A stretch of 64,000 bases of DNA from Epinephelus fuscoguttatus (taxonomy: Eukaryota; Chordata; Actinopteri; Perciformes; Serranidae): positions 30,794,543 through 30,858,542 of the forward strand of contig NC_064754.1 of the NCBI RefSeq assembly GCF_011397635.1, in the 5' to 3' direction. Made by a program: the position numbers and the translations under genes. The notes beneath the pieces are model-generated. The model had not been told where the DNA came from, did no database searches, and worked only from the letters and a program-made list of their open reading frames with translations. The first letter of the stretch is position 1, and every line of letters starts with the position of its first letter. This document shows, piece by piece, positions 14,201 through 25,563 of the stretch.

Positions 14201-17200
14201 AGTTATCAGTGGCTAAATTATAGCTTATCAATGTACACATACACTGTCCTTCAACCTCTTCCAACTTAATTGCAGCAGTGAACTACTAATATTACTGTAA
14301 TTCCTTTACCTCCCCACTCCAAACGATATTACGCAATACTACACGTCTGTATGTTGCCATGAACTGAGCTCTTCCACTATATTATGTAACTAGCAAGGTG
14401 AAAAAAACAAATACAAATGCAACCTGCCGATCTCCCTCCTCGCCCGAACTTCAAACTTTTTCCACATTTTTAAGTAACACTGGAGGCTTGATTTTCCTCC
14501 ACCACCTTCTCTTCTTCCTCCCCCTCCTACTTCCCTTCATCTCTCTTCCTTTCTCATCTAATAATCCCTCCCTGTCCCAATCATCTCTCTCTCCCTTTAC
14601 ACATATGTCACGAAGCCATGTCAGCTGCTGACAGGATGATCTGATACTGTCTGTGTGTTTGTCAGGAGGTACTTCAGACCTGCAAATCACCTCAGCATCA
14701 CAACAGCCACCAGCACAACAGAATGCACTGCTACCATTTTCTCTTATGTCATGGGCACAATGTGTGTGTATGTGTCCGGTGTGTGTGAAAAAGGGGGAGG
14801 AGGATACTAGGCGCAGCCAGAAAAAAAAAATAACAATTTGAATACAATTTCCCATAATCAGCACATGTAACTTACAATGTTAATGAGATTGAATGGGAAC
14901 TGGCTGTGCAAAGTGTTTACCCCAGAACCTGCTGTCCCTGCTGATGAATTCATTGTCATGCAGAGAGAGCAGTAAGGCAAGTTTGGTCAGTTTTCTTGTT
15001 CTCTGTTACCCCATTGATCTCAACAGTGCTACTCTATGACTGAACACACTCTAGATTTCATAACTGTGCTTTCTGTGAATAGACACGACTGTTTATGGAA
15101 GAGCTCCAGTGCCTCATTAATATCATTATGCATGTGTGTAATGAATGTCTATTTTACAGGTATTAAAAGGTAAAATGTACATGTGTGTGTTCATGCCCGT
15201 GCGCCTGCATGCATATGTCCATTTTTGTGGTCGTGCGTGTGCATGTGCTTGACTGCTTCGCTGATGTCCCGTTGTTTGTTCCTTGTACAGAAAACCCAGA
15301 ACAGAGTGCCCCAGGCTTGATGATCACAGGCTGTTTGTGAAGATACAGACTGGTCATGAGCAGCTTGCAGCTCCAGCAGCTGAAGACAGAGTGTCCTGTG
15401 GGTGTGAGCAGCTTCAGTAGGCTGTGTGGTTGGACAGCAAGTGGTCAAATAATGAAGACGAAAGATGTGCAATCTGGATCTGCGCTGTGTATGTGAAATT
15501 AGGTTCTCATACATTGTTTGGGAGCACAGAAATAAAGTGTAAAGTAAATAATGTGTAAGGTTTGTCATTGTAGTTTGGACCACTGATTTGGCTGACTCAA
15601 CAACATAGTCAGCAGTTGGAGCTGCAGCAGTGGTGGTGACAAACAGTCCATGGAGGCAACTGCATCAAAAATCGACATGGTACACACATCTTTTAGGTTT
15701 CGTGGGACTTGCGGGCATATTTTAGTGGTGCCAGCGTGGAACTTTGGATCTGCGTCAGAAATCGGAACATTTACTTGTTAGCATAGCCTCAGTTAGCATG
15801 CAAACCTGCTAATATTCTAGTCTGTCAGCCTAAATGAAAACTAAGTGTCCCCCACCCGTCCTCCATGTGTCCCCACCTGTCCCCCATGTGTCCCTCCTCA
15901 ACCCCATCCTGACCTCTGTCTCTCCTCCGTATGTATTTTATTACAAAGATCAGAAGACTGAGGACGTGTCCATGAGGGACTCCATGTGTCCACTTGGATT
16001 TCTCTGTTTTAATGGATTAGACCATTACTCAAGGAGTTACACTGGAGGCATCAAACATTACAGATTCAATGATGTTGCATCAGACAATCAACCCAAGAGT
16101 ACCAAAGAAATCCAACTTTGACATGTTTATATGTTTAATTAAAATCCTAAATAGAGCAGTTTGACTTGATAAAAATCTATGTGGGACATTTTACGGTTGA
16201 AAAACTAAATATAAACCTCAAACATACATTATCTGTGGCAATTCGGTTGTTCTTGTTACTTAACGGCCGGCATATACACTGATATTGATGTATCTGCCTA
16301 TTTATTGGCTTTGCTCTAGTTAAAAACCTTTGACCATTTTACTGTTTTATGAGTTGTAAACAACAAGTCAGACAGAGCAGAGGCCCATTGCAAAGGTACA
16401 ATAAGACCAAGTGTATTCATTTAAAGTTCTACTGAGCCAAAGCAGCATTCAGTGTTATAATTCGCATGCTTGTGTTACCGGCTTTTTGATGTCCATGTCC
16501 TGTAGAACTTCTCCGAGCTCCTGGCGCTGGTGCTTAAGGTATAAGGACTGTTCCCAAGTCCGAGAGGCTGGACGCAGAGTCTCAGCAACAAATATTCCTA
16601 AAGGATGAAAAATTTCCCACAGAGAGAATACTGTCACCATCAGTTTATAGTCGCGGCTCCTCCTGATCTTTTGTTGTGTTAAATTGTTTTTCATGATGTT
16701 ATCTAAAGATTTGATGCCAAGTGTGGTTATCAAAATTTGAGAGCGCTTGACTGTCACTTCATAATTGACAAAGCAATTTCTTTTTTTTTTGGGACACCAC
16801 TTGGTTTCAGGCGAGGGCACAATCAAAAGGAACATTACCAAGAAAAAGGCTGGGGGAAAAATTGGGACACAGTGTAAGTGTCTGTGTGTACCTGATTCCT
16901 GGCGTATGCTGCTCGGTTGTCCTATATGTGTGACAGGCTCCCATCTGCCCTGCTGTGTCTGAGTCAGAGTGGCTGTGATGCCACTCATTTCATCTCCATA
17001 ACGCTGTGGGAGACTCCAAAACTCACTGCCCACACGGTAACCCTAAGACATAGGAGTAGAGACATGCATGAATAAAGAGGCTACAGAGAACAATATTATT
17101 GTAGCGATATAAAAAACATAAGATATGATTCTGACTGACAACTTAAGACACAATAGACCAGAGAAAGCAAATGTGTGTCATACATATCCAGGGTGGATGA

Positions 17201-19378
17201 GTGGCATGACTTGGCTTAGAAACTCCCTCTTCTCCTGAGTTTCTCTGAAGTGGTTAGCTTGGTTCATCAGTAAGTTTTCAACTGGCCTGTCGAGATGGTC
17301 TTGAAGGAGTTGAAAAGAGCAGCAGATGAATAGAGAGATAACTAGTGAGAGACAAGACGTTAATGCGTACTTGGGAAATCAAACAGTTGTTTTTAAATAA
17401 GAAAACTTCTCTTTAATTTACTTAAAATGAGAAAGCTCATTTGAGAGTATGCACAGGGTTTAAGTATGTTTTCTTTAATTATATAATGCCTGTTGTCGTA
17501 CTGGTTTATTGTTAATGCTAATAAAAATGCAGGTAAGTCAGATTATTGTGGCTTCTCCCACATCCCTGCAATTGTATACAAGTTCAGGCTGTGATGATGA
17601 CGCAAATTTTCTGTCTCTCTGGTGCTGGTTGCTGTCCAATCAGCTCACCAGATAAGAAGTCCTGCTGCCGCCTGCGCTGCGTCATCTGTGTATGCCAATG
17701 CTGCAGAGCATTACTTTGGATGTTTCTGTGGCCTGAGGAGATCCCACGCTCATTCTGCACAGCTTCGGTGTGATGCCTCCGTGGGGCCTCAGATGGATTA
17801 TGTCTCTGGGACTTTGGTATTCGCTTCACCAACTGAATGACGGAGGGAGGACAGAAGGAAACAGAAAAGACAAACACAACACAGTCAACATATTTCTCTT
17901 GTGTTTGTCAGTTTACAGAATGTGAAGGGCTTTTGGTTGACAGGTATTTAAGGTCCAGTGTGTAGGATTTAGGAGGCTATATTGACAGAAGTGGAATATG
18001 ATATAATAAGTATGTTTTCTTTAGTTTATAATCACCTGAAAATAAGACTTGTGTTTATACTACCTTAGATTGAGCCATTTATATCTACATAGGGAGTGGG
18101 TCCTTGTCCATGTAAGCCACCATGTTGTACCTTCATGTTTCAACAGTAGCCCAGAATGGACAAACCAAACACTGGCTCTAGAGAGGGTCATTCACATTTT
18201 GGTGTTGGCCACTGCTGTTAACAACACCTTTGCGTCTGGGATGAGCCAAACAGCATCAAAGAAACACTGATTTGTAAAGTGAAACTGCATTATTCAATGT
18301 CTTTATTGGTTTTAATCACCTGGTCCATGTGTTTTGAAAAGGAGGAGACCTCTGTGTATAATTTGAGTCATGATAAAAACCTCTTAAACAATAAACACTG
18401 AGAGAATCCAAACTGGAAGATCATACTTGGCACATGGGAGAAGTCTCAGCTGGTTGCAATCTGCAATCTTCACCCCCAAGATAGTTTTTTTCATGTACCT
18501 CTGTCTCCCCTTTGGCCTCCAGATAATCTCTGAAATCCTCTAAACTACCCAGGATGCTGTGTGGAAGAACCATCCCTTGGTCATCAAACCGCAGCCCTTC
18601 CATTTCTGAAAAAGAATAGGGACAGAAAAAAATCCTTATGGATGCATATTGTGACTTGGGGAATGTCTCCTTTTAGCTACAGGAAATATGAAATTGGCTA
18701 TTGTGCAGTATTGTTCATGAGGGCAAAGGATTACAACTAACCTGTGTAGTCCAGAGGTTCAGAGTCAGGATCTAGATCCACTGGTTGAGTCAACGGCCAT
18801 CGCACAGCATCTGTAACTTCCTCAGCAGGCTTTGTCTTACGCACACAAGCCATGGGCACTGGTTTTTGATGTCCCTTGGGTGGTTTTGGTGTATGAATCT
18901 GCAATCATATTCAAAGACTCGGTTACACAACTGCTTCAAAACAAAAGTAACATGATTTGTATTTTAATTGGGCAACAAACTAATTTTCCAACTACGGGTA
19001 AATACTGTATGGGTGAAGTGGGTTTACTTTATCGAGGTCCCGTGGGTGAAGGGTCAGAGGCTGAATATCCCCGCCTTCAAGAGAAGAGCTCTTGGACTGG
19101 TCAACATCCAAGTAGTACAACTCCTCTGATTTTGTTAGCTTCTTGTTATCTGGAGGAGAGGAGAGGAGAGGAGAGAAACAGGCAACAAAATGGTAACAGT
19201 TTATGTGTGTATGAGTAATGCTGTTATGTCAAACTGGATGCTACAATACTTCAAAGTCTTTCTGTAATCATGAAACAGATTATGATTCATGCTGCTTATT
19301 AGTGGGCCCCTAATTCTAAAATTTTAAAAAGCGAAAAGAGGCTCTACTTTATTGTGCACAAAGTACATCAGTGCTCTT

Positions 19379-19424
<46 letters not shown>

Positions 19425-19457
19425 AGAGAAAAAAAGATTACCCTTGAACACTGCCAT
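5246..19457 (-). CDS. mycbpap: MYCBP-associated protein (MYCBPAP), nearly complete gene, 19 coding exons
   Basis: MYCBPAP is a testis/motile-cilia protein named for binding MYCBP (AMY-1). Exons in transcript order: 19457-19442 (start, least certain), 19149-19028, 18898-18742, 18605-18427, 17832-17649, 17299-17184, 17042-16892, 16597-16479, 13513-13389, 12422-12314, 11779-11587, 11448-11261, 11136-10990, 9965-9867, 9669-9542, 9418-9291, 9210-9071, 6702-6529, 5341-5246. All junctions keep frame and sum to 2571 nt (856 aa; human is about 947). Blocks matching the human protein as I remember it include PLDY..LPHSILGSLEDF, GDEMSGI..EPVTHI, DINGLEVIGSGKPF, the beta-rich VGISATIFFEALTG to FIFKSEEPG segment (immunoglobulin/ASH-like), VRTPERPSSPAELYVTEE, MWLRNLLGLPEKDT, and a C-terminus in LVDNLCDLMDDLNEG. 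The donor at 9071 could instead be at 9056 (+5 residues). ATG 19457-19455 has a good Kozak context and the right phase. Confidence 0.9.
5377..5960. repeat. AAC/AAT microsatellite plus interspersed repeat of a widespread fish family
   Basis: An (AAC)n(AAT)n tract at 5367-5402 leads into a repeat. It begins with the motif CATTTTATTTATAGGAGCC, followed by a part like AAGGACACCTTACA, and ends with GAAGCCAGTGAAGCTGCTC. A second copy with the same layout (TTTATTTAATAGC...GTGCTGTACAA...GGCCATGAGGAGCC) is at about 42,467-43,010. I recognise it as a common fish repeat but cannot name the family. No coding capacity is seen. It sits in the last intron of mycbpap. Confidence 0.5.
7694..8476. mobile_element. 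Foldback element (long inverted repeat, MITE-like)
   Basis: The element starts TTAAAGCTGTAGCTGGTAAC and ends with the reverse complement of TTAAAGCTACAGTTAGTAAC. Its two halves are near-complete inverted repeats of each other (about 390 bases per arm, centre near 8085). Examples are GACGGATAATCTGTGA against TCACAGATTATCCGTC, and CAAACTGCCAAATGTGGCAG against CTGCCATGTTTGGCAGTCTG. It has no transposase frame, so it is a non-autonomous DNA element in the intron between mycbpap exons 9210-9071 and 6702-6529. Confidence 0.7.
9966..10989 (-). other. mycbpap: mycbpap intron with no recognised element
   Basis: The open stretch at 10127-10390 (- strand, 87 codons) shows no motif I recognise. It lacks splice sites that would insert it in frame and may be an old transposon remnant. 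The rest is AT-rich unique-looking sequence. Confidence 0.4.
13707..14136. mobile_element. MITE-like element with ATGTTGGCATTGTACA inverted ends
   Basis: The left end AAATGTTGGCATTGTACA is mirrored at the right end by TGTACATGCCAACATTT. A diverged second copy at 45,257-45,806 shares the ends and internal blocks (GATACGTTGAAACTTTAC, CTTGGCAG.CGTCT.GCC, GGTGACTGGGCTG-like end). Two dispersed copies with inverted ends and no coding frame point to a non-autonomous DNA transposon. It lies in the intron between mycbpap exons 16597-16479 and 13513-13389. Confidence 0.65.
14137..16478 (-). other. mycbpap: Large mycbpap intron
   Basis: No gene is recognised. It contains pyrimidine-rich runs (about 14,480-14,600) and a short imperfect tandem repeat of the unit CCCCCA(C)CTGTC/CATGTGTCC at about 15,846-15,900. 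The longer open stretches on the - strand at 14451-14864 and 15191-15583 have biased, repeat-like composition and no recognisable domain. Confidence 0.4.
17949..18290. repeat. Interspersed repeat, AGGTCCAGTGTGTAGGATTT family
   Basis: It begins TTAAGGTCCAGTGTGTAGGA. An inverted copy ends at about 40,655 with TCCTACGTACTGGACCTTTAA and covers roughly 40,395-40,655. I know this as a very common fish MITE-like end sequence, but the family name is not certain. The right limit here is approximate. It is intronic in mycbpap. Confidence 0.5.
19381..19422. repeat. (AC)n microsatellite
   Basis: 21 uninterrupted AC units, only about 20 bases from the donor of the predicted first coding exon of mycbpap. 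Confidence 0.95.
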
Positions 19458-20495
19458 GGTTATGCAATGCTGTTAATTTCTCTTTATCCAGCAGTGCCTG
19501 GTTATAGTTTCCATGACCACAACAATGATTAATCCTTGACTTTTTATGTGTTTCACTCCATTCCTCCTTTTTTCCATCACAGACTCAATACAGTTTTTTC
19601 AGGTAAGTTATTTGCTGTGCCAGAGGCAATAGATGCCCTTTGCTCTTAAAGGAAATAAATTAGTGCAGTGCTTTTCAATGTCTCTGTAAATTCATTTATC
19701 AAAAGCACCAGTGATACTGACCTATTTTCTGACAAAGATCTTGTGTATTTCTTCCTTGCCTTTAGGTCATCAGACCTACACAGACTCATTGCTTTTCACT
19801 GAAGCTCTATAAAAACAGTTCTACAATGGAGCAGAGTTACCCAGGGACCGTATACTAGAGTATCTCCATTTTATTTACACTCCACTCCCCTGACACTGTA
19901 TGTACTAGGTTACCTCATCAGGGTTTTTTTTTGTTTGTTTTTTTGTACAGAGTAAAATTATTGATAGAAATAAAAAGCAACATGTACAGAAATGATGTAT
20001 CATTATTGGTTAAGATCAGATTAAACTTACTAATTGATTTCTGGAGGGAACATGCTACCAAGGAGCATATAACTAACTAATGAACTAATAATCATAGTTC
20101 AGTAACATGTTCATAAAATCAGTAGCCTACAACTACGAGTTTTGGTACTATAAACGTCAGCTCATTTTGATGCTCATAGTGCTGCATACGTTAACTGGTG
20201 TACATTTTTAAAGGCAGGACTTTAACTTGAAACAGAATATGTCTACACTGTGGTAACGTTGTCGCCACTTTTACTGAAGTAAAAGGTCTGAGTACTTCTT
20301 CTAACACTATAAACGGGGGTAATAAAGTTTCAGAGTAGAGCAGGCTATGTTATTCACCGTCACCAACGAGCTCCTACAACAGGCTGACAGATCACAATGC
20401 GACAAAACACGGCTAGCCGACAATTAGCTGAGAGAAGAGGGGAAGAGACGACATAGACTTTCTTTGAAAGGGAGATAAGTAAGGCTGTAGCTGAC

Positions 20496-20605
20496 CTGCG
20501 TGACTCAGAGGTCTGAACTCCTTCCTCGGTGACCCGCCGCGCCTCATTTGGTCCGACTACCGTACCGTGAAAGCGATACTTATGTAGCATCAATTAGCTA
20601 ACAGT
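20496..20605 (-). promoter_or_regulatory. mycbpap: Probable noncoding first exon of mycbpap
   Basis: A GCAG|GTCAGC donor lies at 20496/20495 on the - strand, downstream of the X-box. The exon holds an open frame (ATG at 20593) that cannot be joined in frame to the next exons: using the acceptor near 19473 it reaches a stop before the ATG at 19457. I therefore treat it as 5'UTR. An unseen intermediate exon could change that. Confidence 0.45.
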
Positions 20606-20648
20606 GCTAACTAAGCTACCCTAAGCTACAGGTATGTTTTCTTTGACG

Positions 20649-20662
20649 GTAACCATGGCAAC
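20649..20662. promoter_or_regulatory. X-box (RFX binding site) of mycbpap
   Basis: GTAACCATGGCAAC matches the X-box consensus GTNRCC-N(0-3)-RGYAAC exactly, with a 2-base spacer and near-perfect inverted symmetry. X-boxes bind RFX factors, which drive ciliary genes. It lies about 45-60 bases upstream of the likely mycbpap start region, which fits a cilia/flagella gene. Confidence 0.75.
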
Positions 20663-20689
20663 GGACGCCTCAAAGCCACGGAGCGACGG

Positions 20690-21600
20690 TGCTTTCTTTC
20701 TTTCTTTCGTTCTTTCTTTATTTATTTCTTTCTTTTTTCTTTCTTTCTTAAAACAATTTCCTTAACAAGAAAGGGAACAATAAAAAAACAAATGAAAAAA
20801 GAGGCACAATATATAAGCCTATACTGTATGAAGCAAAACAAACAGGAACAAGGCAAAACATATAAGTTATCAAGTGGGTTATCATGCAAATAAGAGACAA
20901 TAATAACAATAATAATAATAAAACAATAATATTTTGACTTGGCCTTGGATCAGTAGGCTACACGGTTTTTAGGTCGTCGACGATGACATAGCCTACAAAA
21001 TGTGCCAGTATTGGGGATTAAAAAACAAAACAAAAACATACTATGTAGCTGACCAAATGCATCAGGCTATAGGCTAATACTGTAGTGCCAAAATAAATAA
21101 ATAAATAATAATAATCATAATAATAACAATAGCAAGTTATAAAATTTTGTTGTTTAAAAGAACAAAGGTGCTTTATTGAAACATAACATAAATTAAAAAA
21201 ATATTGGCTGACCTACAGTGCCCATAGAAGTCCAATCCTTCCCACAAAAAGAATATTAATAATAAATGCACTTAAAAAAACTACAGAAATGTATTTAGAG
21301 AAATAGATTAATCACCTCTACTAGTCAATTATTTGCTTATTTGTTAAATTAAAGTTATGAGTTTGTAAAGTAAAAAGTAAATGTAATAATAATGATGATA
21401 ATAATTATTTATTACATATAAAATCATATTGGACATACACTTCATTTATCAAGGAGCTTCAGAGAATCATGCAAGCAGACCGAAATGTAGTCATGCTCAG
21501 TCGCCCACGTTGTGTTTTCCTAAACACACAGTATTCTCCTGACGAACACAACAACCCTTTCTATCAATCAGCATGACGCAGATGCATCATGGGCTCGGTG
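20690..21600. other. Intergenic AT-rich spacer between mycbpap and the RASD-like gene
   Basis: This is the space between two divergently transcribed genes. It contains a (TTTC)n-like tract at about 20,694-20,752 and several short AAT/AAAT runs (20,900-20,930, 21,090-21,130, 21,385-21,420). No gene is seen. Confidence 0.6.
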
Positions 21601-21606
21601 ATGGAG

Positions 21607-21614
21607 TATATAAA
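21607..21614 (+). promoter_or_regulatory. TATA box of the RASD-like gene
   Basis: TATATAAA with G-rich flanks, 119 bases before the predicted ATG. Transcription would start near 21,637. The ATGACGCAGATGCATCATGG stretch just upstream (about 21,573-21,592) contains a CRE/AP-1-like TGACGCA. Confidence 0.6.
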
Positions 21615-21732
21615 GACAAGTGGCATCAGCCACCGCGCTACAGACAAGCTTTAGCAGGCCTATGAAACGTCAGATCACAGATTCTGCCCACTTCGTTGCG
21701 CGGAACCCACGGACTAAACTCATACTAAAACG

Positions 21733-23080
21733 ATGGAAAGAGGCAGCATCTCCACCGGCGCACAGACAGCATCCATCTCTGTTGCGCACCAGCTCAGCTG
21801 CTCCACCATAGATGGCCCCCAATTTCGTGGTAATATGGACGGACAGTGCGCGGGGTCCTCCAAAGTATTACTGGCTTACAAGAACGCATCGCAGCACCTG
21901 AGTTCATCGGGAATTAAAGCGGGCTTGGGGATACTTAAAGTGGCTTCGTCTCAGTGGAAGCAGGAAAAGAAGACGCGCTCAGGGGCAGCCGTGAGGCAAC
22001 TCCCCACCGCCAACAACAGTCACTCCTGCAAGAGATCCCCACTGGACCAGCTGGCAGCTCTGGTTCTCCACGGTCAATCCCGGCAGCGCCAAATTGGCCA
22101 AGAGCCAGCACCGACCAAGCCACAGAACTGTAAGCGCATCGTAGTTCTTGGTGCGCCACGGGTCGGCAAGACCTCCATCCTAAGAAGATACCTTCGGGAC
22201 GGATTTGTGGAAGAGTACAATCCTACCTCCGAGGATTTCCTCAGGAAGCTGTTTCGTATTCGCGGAGAGACCTACCAAATTGATGTCCTGGATGCGTCCA
22301 AGGAACGGGATTTCCCAGCCAAGCGGCGGCTGTCTATCCTCACTGGTGCGTAAAGGCTCAGTCATACTCTCTGTCCAGCAAAACTTTACAATTTCTTGTC
22401 AGTTTTTTATTTGTTCAAAGAGAAAAATCACTGAAAGCGACGGGTGCATGCGTAAATGTTTATCCTCTCTCCATAAGCATGGGGTGTCCATAATAATATC
22501 AACTAATGATTGATTTTCTTTCTCTTTTTTTGCAGGAGATATTTTTCTTTTAGTATTCAGTCTAGAAGACCGGAGCTCCTTTGAAGAGGTGTGCGCCCTG
22601 CGGTCGGAGATTCTAGCCGCTAAATCCAAGCTCACCAAATCCTCTGTGCCAGAGCAGTGCGCACAGCGGCAGGTTGCCCTGGTCGTCTGCGCCAACAAGG
22701 TTGATCTCCTGGAGTCCGAGAGACAAATATCCAAAGCAGAGGTGCTCCAAGCCCTCGGTGATGACTGTGCATACTTTGAAACGTCTGCAAAGGACAGCAC
22801 GAATCTAGAGAAAGTCTTCGAGACTTTGGCAAAGCGAGGTGGGCTTCCTACTGAGACTGGCCCGTCTCAGCACCGCAAAGTTTCCCTCCGATCGTACCAG
22901 GCAATGCGTACAGGCCGTGCGCCGGGGACGGGCAGCCAGACACCTGGGCGCGATGATGCCTGTGGCGCCCTGTACCCACTGGCCCGCAGGCCGAGTTTTA
23001 GCACGGATCTCCGACAAGTCATTGGGCCACACACTGCAAGAAAACCCGGCAAACCACTGGAGAAATGTCAGATTCAGTGA
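21733..23080 (+). CDS. RASD/Dexras-family small GTPase with long N-terminal extension
   Basis: A Ras-superfamily GTPase of the RASD (Dexras1/Rhes) group, which acts at membranes in G-protein and stress signalling. Exon 1 is 21733-22345 and exon 2 is 22536-23080, with donor G|GTGCGT, acceptor TTTTTTTGCAG and an intron in phase 1 inside SILTG/DIF. The protein is 385 aa. Motifs: G1 GAPRVGKT 140-147; effector loop NPTSEDF 163-169; G3 DASK 188-191 (RASD1 has DTSG, so the usual glycine is absent); NKVD 258-261; TSAK 287-290; RASD-typical LPTETGPSQHRKVSL and ARRPSFSTDL tail; C-terminal CAAX box CQIQ, which predicts farnesylation. RASD1 and RASD2 are about 280 and 266 aa, so roughly 115 extra N-terminal residues are unusual. 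An internal Met at 35 is the only other early start. It is possibly a fish-specific RASD paralogue (rasd3/rasd4 type); I leave the symbol open. Confidence 0.88.
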
Positions 23081-23169
23081 AGGACTATTTAAATATGAGG
23101 GGAGCGAATAAAACAACGATTTAAGCACTGACATTCAAATGCGTCCTATTACAGAGATGATGTTTTCAA

Positions 23170-23175
23170 AATAAA
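23170..23175 (+). terminator. Poly(A) signal of the RASD-like gene
   Basis: AATAAA 90 bases after the stop codon. Another AATAAA lies nearer the stop at about 23,106. Confidence 0.6.
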
Positions 23176-23288
23176 ATATTTTTTAATAGCATAATGGCTT
23201 TCTGATTAATACAAGAAACTGTGTAGTGTGCGTGTGACATCACCAATTAAGTTATTTACAAAAGATATTTTCATATTCCCTTTAAATT

Positions 23289-23321
<33 letters not shown>
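23289..23321. repeat. (CTAT)n microsatellite
   Basis: Eight near-perfect TATC units downstream of the RASD-like gene. Confidence 0.95.
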
Positions 23322-23479
23322 GTGTGTATGTGATACCCATTCACGTAACTTAAGGAGAAAGTAGGAGGATGTTGAGTCAGGAGCTTGTATATTATTGTAT
23401 GACTATTGCATAACCTATATTCAAAAATCTATTACATAGCAACTCTCTCACCCACTCTTTGTTTTATCTTCCTGTGTGC

Positions 23480-23481
<2 letters not shown>

Positions 23482-23524
<43 letters not shown>

Positions 23525-23549
23525 TGTGTGTGTGTCTGTGTGTGTGTAT
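23482..23549. repeat. (TG)n microsatellite, interrupted at its right end
   Basis: An uninterrupted GT run to 23522, followed by GT runs broken by single C bases. Confidence 0.95.
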
Positions 23550-25563
23550 GACTCTGTGTTATCCTGGAGTCGTGATTGCCAGGAGTCCACAGCCCGAATC
23601 CCACACAGAGTGAACAATCAGATTACAGCTGGGGGTTTCCAGTGGGCATATACCTTCCCATCCTACACTACTCTATAAATGGCCTCTTAGATAGATAGGC
23701 CTGTCACTCGGTCGGCTCGTCATGCCCGTCAACTATGAAATCAAGTTATTTAGCTTTCATGTGCATGATGACTGTCAGCTCACTCTTGATTTTGTCAGGC
23801 TGAGGAGGCCTCTGTAAAAGGTCACTGGACGAGGTCATGGCTGTGGAGGGAGAACGGATGTGAGGCAAGGTGTTGGTCTCATCTTCCCAAAGTGACGCAA
23901 AGAAACAACTAGGATGTAACTCCAACTACATGAAATATTGAGTGAAAAATAACAGTTGCATTGTAATAATTATTACCACGATAAGAAAGACATGTTGCTT
24001 CTTTATCGCTGTGAAAAAGATGGATGCTTTTGCTGTGTGTGCTGCACTGATTGAAGGTTGTTCGCTCCTCGTGCTGGAGGTACAGTCGATGAGTTTCCAT
24101 GGTCACTGCTTTCCACTTCCTATTCAGAATCATTTGTGCAGTAGACAACAGACCACTCGGGCTTTACATTTACAACAGACTGCACATGATCCCTACCTAC
24201 GAGCAGCATTTTTAACAAGCAAAACAAAATGACATAGTGCAGTGATGAATGGGTTAGTAACACCACACCCACACTGTCACACACTATAAAAGTGCTAACT
24301 GTCAAACCTCAAATGTAAGCGTCAAGGGTGATTATCAATGCCATGTGTCTACTGAGATCCAGTGTGTATTTTTCTAAAAAAAATAAAATGAAAAGAAAAA
24401 GTGTGAGAGTAGTTTCTTTATCACAGAGTGCTAATTGGGCGCCATTGTAAAGATGTGTGGTGCTGACATGTTAGTGATGCCCTCTGAAAGCATCGGGACA
24501 ATGCTTGCTGTGGAAAGGTGCAACAAGGCTCTGAGAGATTTGGGGACCATAAACAAAACTTTTTTTTTTTTTATTTGGGAGTAAAAACATATTTCTTATA
24601 ACACATGCAGGGAAGACTCAGGCTAATAGGCTATTCAGTAAAATGTCATAATATTCAGTGGACTAATGAAATGTCTGAAGACCTGTAACAGTTTCTTCTC
24701 TTATGTCAAAGGATGAGCGGTGAAGTTGGTTCTTCATACCTGCTGCTCACTCATCATCTGCCCTAAGTTTGCTACACTTCCTTGCTACACTGATCGGGCT
24801 TTCTGCCTGATAGGCCTGCTATATGTAGGCTCAGCAGCATACAATCATAACACTTCATAACAAGCATAACACTCACAATTCTTTCTTTTTTTTAAACAGT
24901 GGGACCTTGATGTCAGACAAAGGTGGACTGTTGACCTCATCACACAGTGACCTCCAGCACACACTGTGACGGTTTGCAGCTGAGACTGAAATGGGTGAAT
25001 GGGTGGTTTGGTTACTGGGCACATCCAACTGGTAGGTGGCCCCGGGGAAGACCCAGAACACGCTGAAGGGATTATATTTCTTTTTTTTGTGACCAAGTTT
25101 TGTTGTTTTTTTTTTCCCTTTTTCATTCATCTTGGAGGTAACAATTCATATGAAAATGCCACAACGGAAGTTGAATTTACATAGCTCATCTATTCAGTTT
25201 GGCAGACCCATAAACCTTCTGTGCATTGCTTTCCATTCACATAATGGCTTTAAGGTGAAGGGAGAAGCATGCGTGTATACAGTATCACTGTAATCAAGCA
25301 CAGACATAATTGCAGATTGCATGATTTAACTTTGACTAGCAGAAGAAAAACAGGATTTCTAGATACAAAACTCCAATTTTGACTTTCAGTTTGCTTTCTA
25401 GGTATTCCACATTTGCCTTAAAAGTGTCCCAAATATTTATAACATCAAGCATTTTCAATTGCAGACCCTGATATGCCTTGGATATGAGCAGTAGAATGGA
25501 AAGGCTACTCTTAGGTGACCTAGAGAACGGCAGCAGTTAATGTTAGCCTGAACTCTGATAGCA
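23550..25563. other. Intergenic stretch
   Basis: No gene is recognised. It contains homopolymer T/A runs (24,561, 25,080-25,112) and unique-looking AT-rich DNA. Open stretches on either strand are short and without recognisable domains. Confidence 0.5.

Noticed and set aside
14451-14864. 137-codon minus-strand frame in the mycbpap intron
   Set aside because: Composition reflects a pyrimidine-rich tract. No domain, and the flanking mycbpap exons join in frame without it.
19590-19640. Plus-strand splice donor TTCAG|GTAAGT as evidence of a gene
   Set aside because: No coding frame or acceptor partner on the + strand nearby. A chance match within the mycbpap 5' intron.
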